Below are positions 60,167 to 64,000 of a stretch of DNA of 64,000 bases, piece by piece. The DNA comes from Nymphaea colorata. Its lineage: Eukaryota > Streptophyta > Magnoliopsida > Nymphaeales > Nymphaeaceae. The position numbers were made by a program, and so were the translations under genes. The notes beneath the pieces are model-generated. The model saw nothing but the letters and a program-made list of their open reading frames with translations, was not told the DNA's origin and made no database searches. The stretch is taken from positions 10,154,571 to 10,218,570 of the forward strand of contig NC_045151.1 in NCBI RefSeq assembly GCF_008831285.2. Reading direction: 5' to 3'. Each line of letters starts with the position of its first letter. Positions within the stretch are counted from its first letter, which is position 1.

Positions 60167-60483
60167 TTGTAAAAACCACACTTAGGCTAGGGATAAAAAC
60201 CAGACCCTTTATTTTTTTGCTAAAAAATATTTTAAATAAAATATAAACATCTTAATATATTTATAAAAACTATTTTGGTATAAAACATGCTTTGAATCAA
60301 ATTGTTTTTATCAAAAAATGTTGATTTTTCTATTATCAAATGTTGAGGCTATGAGAAATATTCATTTTACTTATTATAGAGACACTATTAAAGCCTAAAA
60401 AATGACCAACTTAATAAATATTTTGCCGCAAATTATCCTTGAGATCATATTGGTGATGTTAGATCTAAACAAAAAAAAACACT
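60164..60483. other. AT-rich spacer left of the LTR element
   Basis: No feature is recognised. Confidence 0.5.
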
Positions 60484-60896
60484 TGTTCCCTTGTGTTGTG
60501 TCCTTACAGTCATCCTTTGCTTTTGTTGTACTTGTTTTGTTTATGTGAGTCTTGGTGTAAGCTCGAGTGTTCACCAGTGTCGGAGTACCCTCCTAAAACC
60601 GGCCCCAAGTGTAAGATTGGGATTCCTTGTTTTGGATGATCGACATGAGAATTCTGTAAGTGGCTTCGACCATCCTTTGTAAGTAAAGTATAAAACTGAC
60701 TTGCTTTCTCTCGTGATGTACTCAATTGTCTAAGTGAATATATTGCGAGTTTTCCTTCCACACTCTTTGCGTATTTTGTCTTATGTTTTCAATAAGGCAT
60801 TCAAGTGAACTGCGCCCACTTGAACAAGGTGAAAGCTTGTGACATACTGGCGAGAGTTTGCTACGCCGCACAGTTTGGAGGAGTCGGCCCGTGACA
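60484..60896 (+). repeat. 5' LTR
   Basis: 413 bp, matched by 62,868-63,256. Shared landmarks include GTAAGCTCGAGTGTTCA, GATTCCTTGTTTTG and GTTCAAGTGAACTGCG. Confidence 0.9.
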
Positions 60897-60898
60897 AC

Positions 60899-60910
60899 TG
60901 GTATTAGAGC
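60899..60910 (+). promoter_or_regulatory. Primer-binding site, one change from consensus
   Basis: TGGTATTAGAGC stands 2 bp after the LTR end. The usual initiator-Met form is TGGTATCAGAGC. Confidence 0.75.
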
Positions 60911-60958
60911 TTTGTTCTGCAACAAAGCTGGAAAAGTGATTGGGAAGTCGATGTAGAG

Positions 60959-62853
60959 TTGCACGCCGGCTCGCTGCTGTTGAGGAAGACGTCATGGCAT
61001 CACAATGCAATCTATGAGGTGCCAAAGGCAAGGAGCAAGTCCGTCCAGAGGAGACGAGCCCGGCCTATGACCATGGTAATCGACAACTTTATGTTTCAAG
61101 TAGACTACTACCTGGACTTGCAGAACGTAGTAGAAGAGGACTTGAAGATTAAGACCGCAGTGATGTTGTTAAAGGGAGACGTTGTGGCTTGGTGGAGGTG
61201 AAAAATGTTGGATATGGAGAATGAGGATTGCACGATAAGTACCTTCGATGACTTTCGCAAGCGGTTGAAGGGATACTTCATGCCCGTGGATGCCGAGAGG
61301 CATGCTTATCGGTTGGTTGCGAACCTGAAGCAGACAGGTGCCTTGAGAGATTATGCCAGGGCCTACCATAAACTCATGTTGGACGTGCCTATGATGCCAG
61401 AAAAAAATAACCTTCACTGGTTCATCATAGGGCTCCAATCTTGAGCCCAAGCCGACATAGAGAGATCGAATCCAAAGACTTTGGAGCAGGCATATGTGGC
61501 AGCTTAGTGCTTAGCCGACATCCAACACAAAAGCTACACTGATACCTTCAAGTCTACGAAGAAGCCCGACCACGATGATAAGAAGGAGGAACGACGAGAC
61601 AACAAAAATGAATTGTTGTCCCATAAGCAAACCGAGAGAAAGCCCTTATTTTGCAAAGACTACACTGGGCCACCAAGAGAAGTGACTTGTTGGGTCTGCG
61701 GAGGAAGGCACCAAGCACGCGTCTGCCCAAAACATGTGAGACCTACCGAACAGGCCAATGTCGTGAGGACTACCGAAGGCGAGACCAAAGAAGGGCAAAC
61801 ACAGATGGGTGCCACCCAGACAATCAATGTTGTCTAAAGTAGCGCAGTCTCTAGCAGCATGGTGAACAATGAGGTGATGTACCTAGATGTCACTCTGAAT
61901 GGAATGTCTACTATTGTGATGGTAGACTCCGGGCCAATGCATAACTTCGCCTCAAGAGATGAGGCAGAGCGAATGGGATTGAAGCCTGTGCCACAACAGA
62001 AGACCCTTAAAACGGTGAACTCTGAAACCAGGCCCATCCTAGGAGAAGCAAGGGGTGTAACGGTTTAGATTGAAAGCTAGACGGGAGTCACCAACTTCTC
62101 CGTAGTACCACTGGATGATTTCAAGGTGATTCTTGGGATGAAGTTTATTAGAAGCCAGAATGCAATGATGTTGCCGAAGTTCAATACATTGACATTGATG
62201 GGTACATATCAGTCTCATACAATGCACTGCCACTCCACCAAAAGCAAGTCCCAACCGACGTTGTCTGCAATGCAGCTTAAGAAGGGTGTGTGTCATGGGA
62301 AACAAACATTCCTCGTGGTTGTACGTCCACAAGAAGATGACCCTCAGCCGAGAGTCATTCCCCTAGGGCTAGCCCTTGTCCTGAAGTTGTTCGAGGGAGT
62401 GATGCCCCCCGAGTTGCCCAAATGCCTGCCTCCTAGGCGTGAAGTTGACCATAAGATTGACTTAGTTCCCGGAGCCAAACCACCAGCTATGGTTCCCTCC
62501 AGAATGGGACCGGCCGAACTAAAGGAGCTGCAAAAGCAGCTTAATGACATGCTTGAGTCAGGGATCATACGTCCCTCTAAGGCACCATTCGGAGCCCCTG
62601 TATTGTTCCAAACGAAGCACGATGGTTCCAAGAGACTCTGTGTGGATTACCACTCTTTGAACAAAGTGATGGTGAAGAACAAGTATCTATTGCCTTTTAT
62701 TGCGGACTTGTTCGATCAGTTGGGCAAGGCGAGGATCTTTTTGAAGCTAAACATTCGTTCTACCTAATGGCAGGTCAGAATTGTAGAAGGCGATGAACTG
62801 AAGACAGCTTGTGTCACCCGCTATGGAGCGTATGAGTTTCTAATCGTGCCATT
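60959..62853 (+). pseudogene. gypsy gag-protease-RT polyprotein, broken and truncated
   Basis: One frame holds everything. Gag (60,959-61,700) has MLLKGDVVAWWR, FRKRLKGYFMPVDAERHAY and a zinc knuckle CWVCGGRHQARVC (CX2CX3HX4C), a form seen in chromovirus-type gag. Protease (about 61,860-62,140) keeps VDSGPMHNFAS with its catalytic Asp. RT begins at about 62,480 ([39 protein letters not shown]) and ends after YEFLIVPF, before the catalytic YxDD. Stops are at 61,199, 61,442, 61,505, 61,835, 62,066, 62,078 and 62,765. No frameshifts are needed, so it decayed by point mutation. Confidence 0.9.
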
Positions 62854-62867
62854 TGAAGGGGGAAGTT

Positions 62868-63256
62868 TGTTCCCTTGTGTCGTGTTTGTATAATCATCTT
62901 TTGCTTTCGTACTTGCTTTGTTTGTGTTGAGTTTTGGTGTAAGCTCGAGTGTTCATCTGTGTCAGAGCACCTTCCCAAAACCAATCCCATGTGTAAGATT
63001 GAGATTCCTTGTTTTGTATGGTCGGCATGAGAATTCTGTAAAGGGCTTCGCCCATCCTTTGTAAGTAAAGTGTAAAGTTTGTTTTTACTCGTGATGTACT
63101 CAACTGTGTAAGTGAATATGTGAATATATTGCGAGTTTTCCTTTCATTTTCCTTTCATACTCTTTGTGTATTTTGTCTTGAGTTTTCAAAAAGGCGTTCA
63201 AGTGAACTGCGGCCACTTGAACAAGGTGCGAGAGTTTGCCACGTCAGCCGATGACA
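62868..63256 (+). repeat. 3' LTR
   Basis: 389 bp, colinear with the 5' LTR, with a 10-bp class duplication (TGAATATGTGAATATATTG) and a CCTTTCATTTTCCTTTCATA duplication not in the 5' copy. Confidence 0.9.
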
Positions 63257-64000
63257 CTTATAATATCATGTTTTCGTTTTTGTCTCTCGCTTCTACCAAT
63301 GACTATATAGATAATATGACCCTCAATGCGGACTCTAGGCATGGGACACCAAAGCATGGGGGAACACCAAATCATGTCCGTGCGTCGCGCCAGATCGGAC
63401 AGCCATCATCGTATTTTTAAAACCATCGCACGCCCTCTCCCCCGCTCGAGCGAGGCCCTACCACTCTCTCCGATCCCTGCTCCTCCTCTCGCCCTCCCTC
63501 TTTCGCTCTCGTTCTCCCCGTCTAAACCTCCCTCTCTCGCTCGAGATCTCGCTGTCGCCTCTATCTCTCGCCAACTTTGCCCCTCTCCGCTTGCCCTCCC
63601 CGTGTCTCTCGCCTCCATCGCCCCTCAACCCATCTCACCTGTCTGTCTTTTCAATCAACTCGTCAATCCTTCCCTCTTTCGCCTCTGTTCGTGCCATCTG
63701 GACTGCATCAGGCTGAGGCATCAACGTTGAGGAAAGAAGAGCTGAATGGTCCGAACCCTAACCCCCCTTCGATTGCAGGAGAACCCGAACCTCATCGGTC
63801 AGCTGCCGCTGCATTTTTTGAAACTATATGGGGCTACGGTTCTTTCTGCTTCATTTAATTTTGGTGACCTTGCTTCAATAATCCTTGCTGCGTCGTTCCA
63901 TTTATTATCTGAAATTTAGCAGTTCTTTCTGCTGCATTTAATTTTTAAGCTAAGACGATCGAAAGTGCATCGAGCGTTTGGTTAAATCTGATGCTTACGT
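63257..64000 (+). other. GC- and pyrimidine-rich edge, possible 5' end of a gene
   Basis: From about 63,370 to 63,700 the sequence is CT-rich and much more GC-rich than the rest of the window, resembling a 5' untranslated leader. From 63,720 a mixed region follows (GCTGAATGGTCCGAACCCTA, GATTGCAGGAG), with a possible splice acceptor near 63,779. A frame at 63,577-63,858 is open, but its Ser/Pro/Leu-rich composition simply reflects base content. If a gene exists, most of it lies beyond 64,000. Confidence 0.3.

Larger units (their letters stand above)
60484..63256 (+). mobile_element. Ty3/gypsy element, internally deleted derivative
   Basis: Two LTRs (60,484-60,896 and 62,868-63,256) both start TGTTCCCTTGTGT and end in GACA. 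A primer-binding-like TGGTATTAGAGC follows the first, and a GAAGGGGGAAG polypurine tract (about 62,855-62,865) precedes the second. Between them gag, protease and the first third of RT lie in a single frame with seven stops. RT is joined directly to the polypurine tract, so RNase H and integrase are gone. ACACT precedes the 5' LTR and also occurs across the 3' end, consistent with a 5-bp target duplication but ambiguous. Confidence 0.9.

Overview
The window looks like a gene-poor stretch of nuclear DNA from a flowering plant. The evidence is an AT-rich background, many long (AT)n, (GT)n and (GA)n microsatellites, L1-type LINE, Ty3/gypsy and Ty1/copia remains, many small inverted-repeat (MITE-like) elements, and two broken copies of a TIR-domain resistance-type exon. 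TIR-NBS-LRR genes are essentially absent from grasses, so a eudicot, magnoliid or early-diverging angiosperm is more likely; I cannot name the species. I found no intact protein gene, rRNA, tRNA or CRISPR array.

Layout. From 1 to about 38,175 and again from about 49,560 to 57,190 the DNA is a patchwork of a few recurring modules, labelled here A to J and T, repeated in similar order and diverged. The most striking is module B, a roughly 0.4-0.6 kb near-palindrome able to form a long hairpin, present nine times. Module T, seen twice, carries a broken TIR exon on the minus strand. The segments 19,850-25,450 and 31,775-38,175 are diverged copies of each other. Microsatellites sit at the same places in different module copies.

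Insertions into the patchwork. (1) A nearly complete but dead L1-type LINE (5,728-11,922) lies inside hairpin copy B2, flanked by a perfect 19-bp target duplication. (2) A decayed Tat/Ogre-like Ty3/gypsy element (38,176 to at least 48,370) with gag, protease, RT, RNase H and integrase interrupts module J3. (3) A minus-strand Ty1/copia fragment (57,191-58,549) has its LTR, primer-binding site, gag and the start of protease, and abuts an older minus-strand LTR element. (4) A Ty3/gypsy deletion derivative (60,484-63,256) keeps both LTRs, but its pol is cut off inside RT.

Small elements. These include a long-TIR element (E, three copies), a MITE with TIRs near GGGTGTTTGGCAACAT (G, six copies), two hAT-like MITE families, CACTA-like subterminal motifs in module A, and a MITE with ATTGTCACAAAAAAT ends. 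The last 600 bp are GC- and pyrimidine-rich, unlike the rest, and may be the 5' edge of a real gene running off the window.

How it works together. No pathway can be read from this window. The plausible biology is repeat-driven: hairpin-forming repeats downstream of TATA-like sequence could produce small RNAs, and the T modules suggest the array grew by duplication around a former TIR-NBS-LRR cluster.
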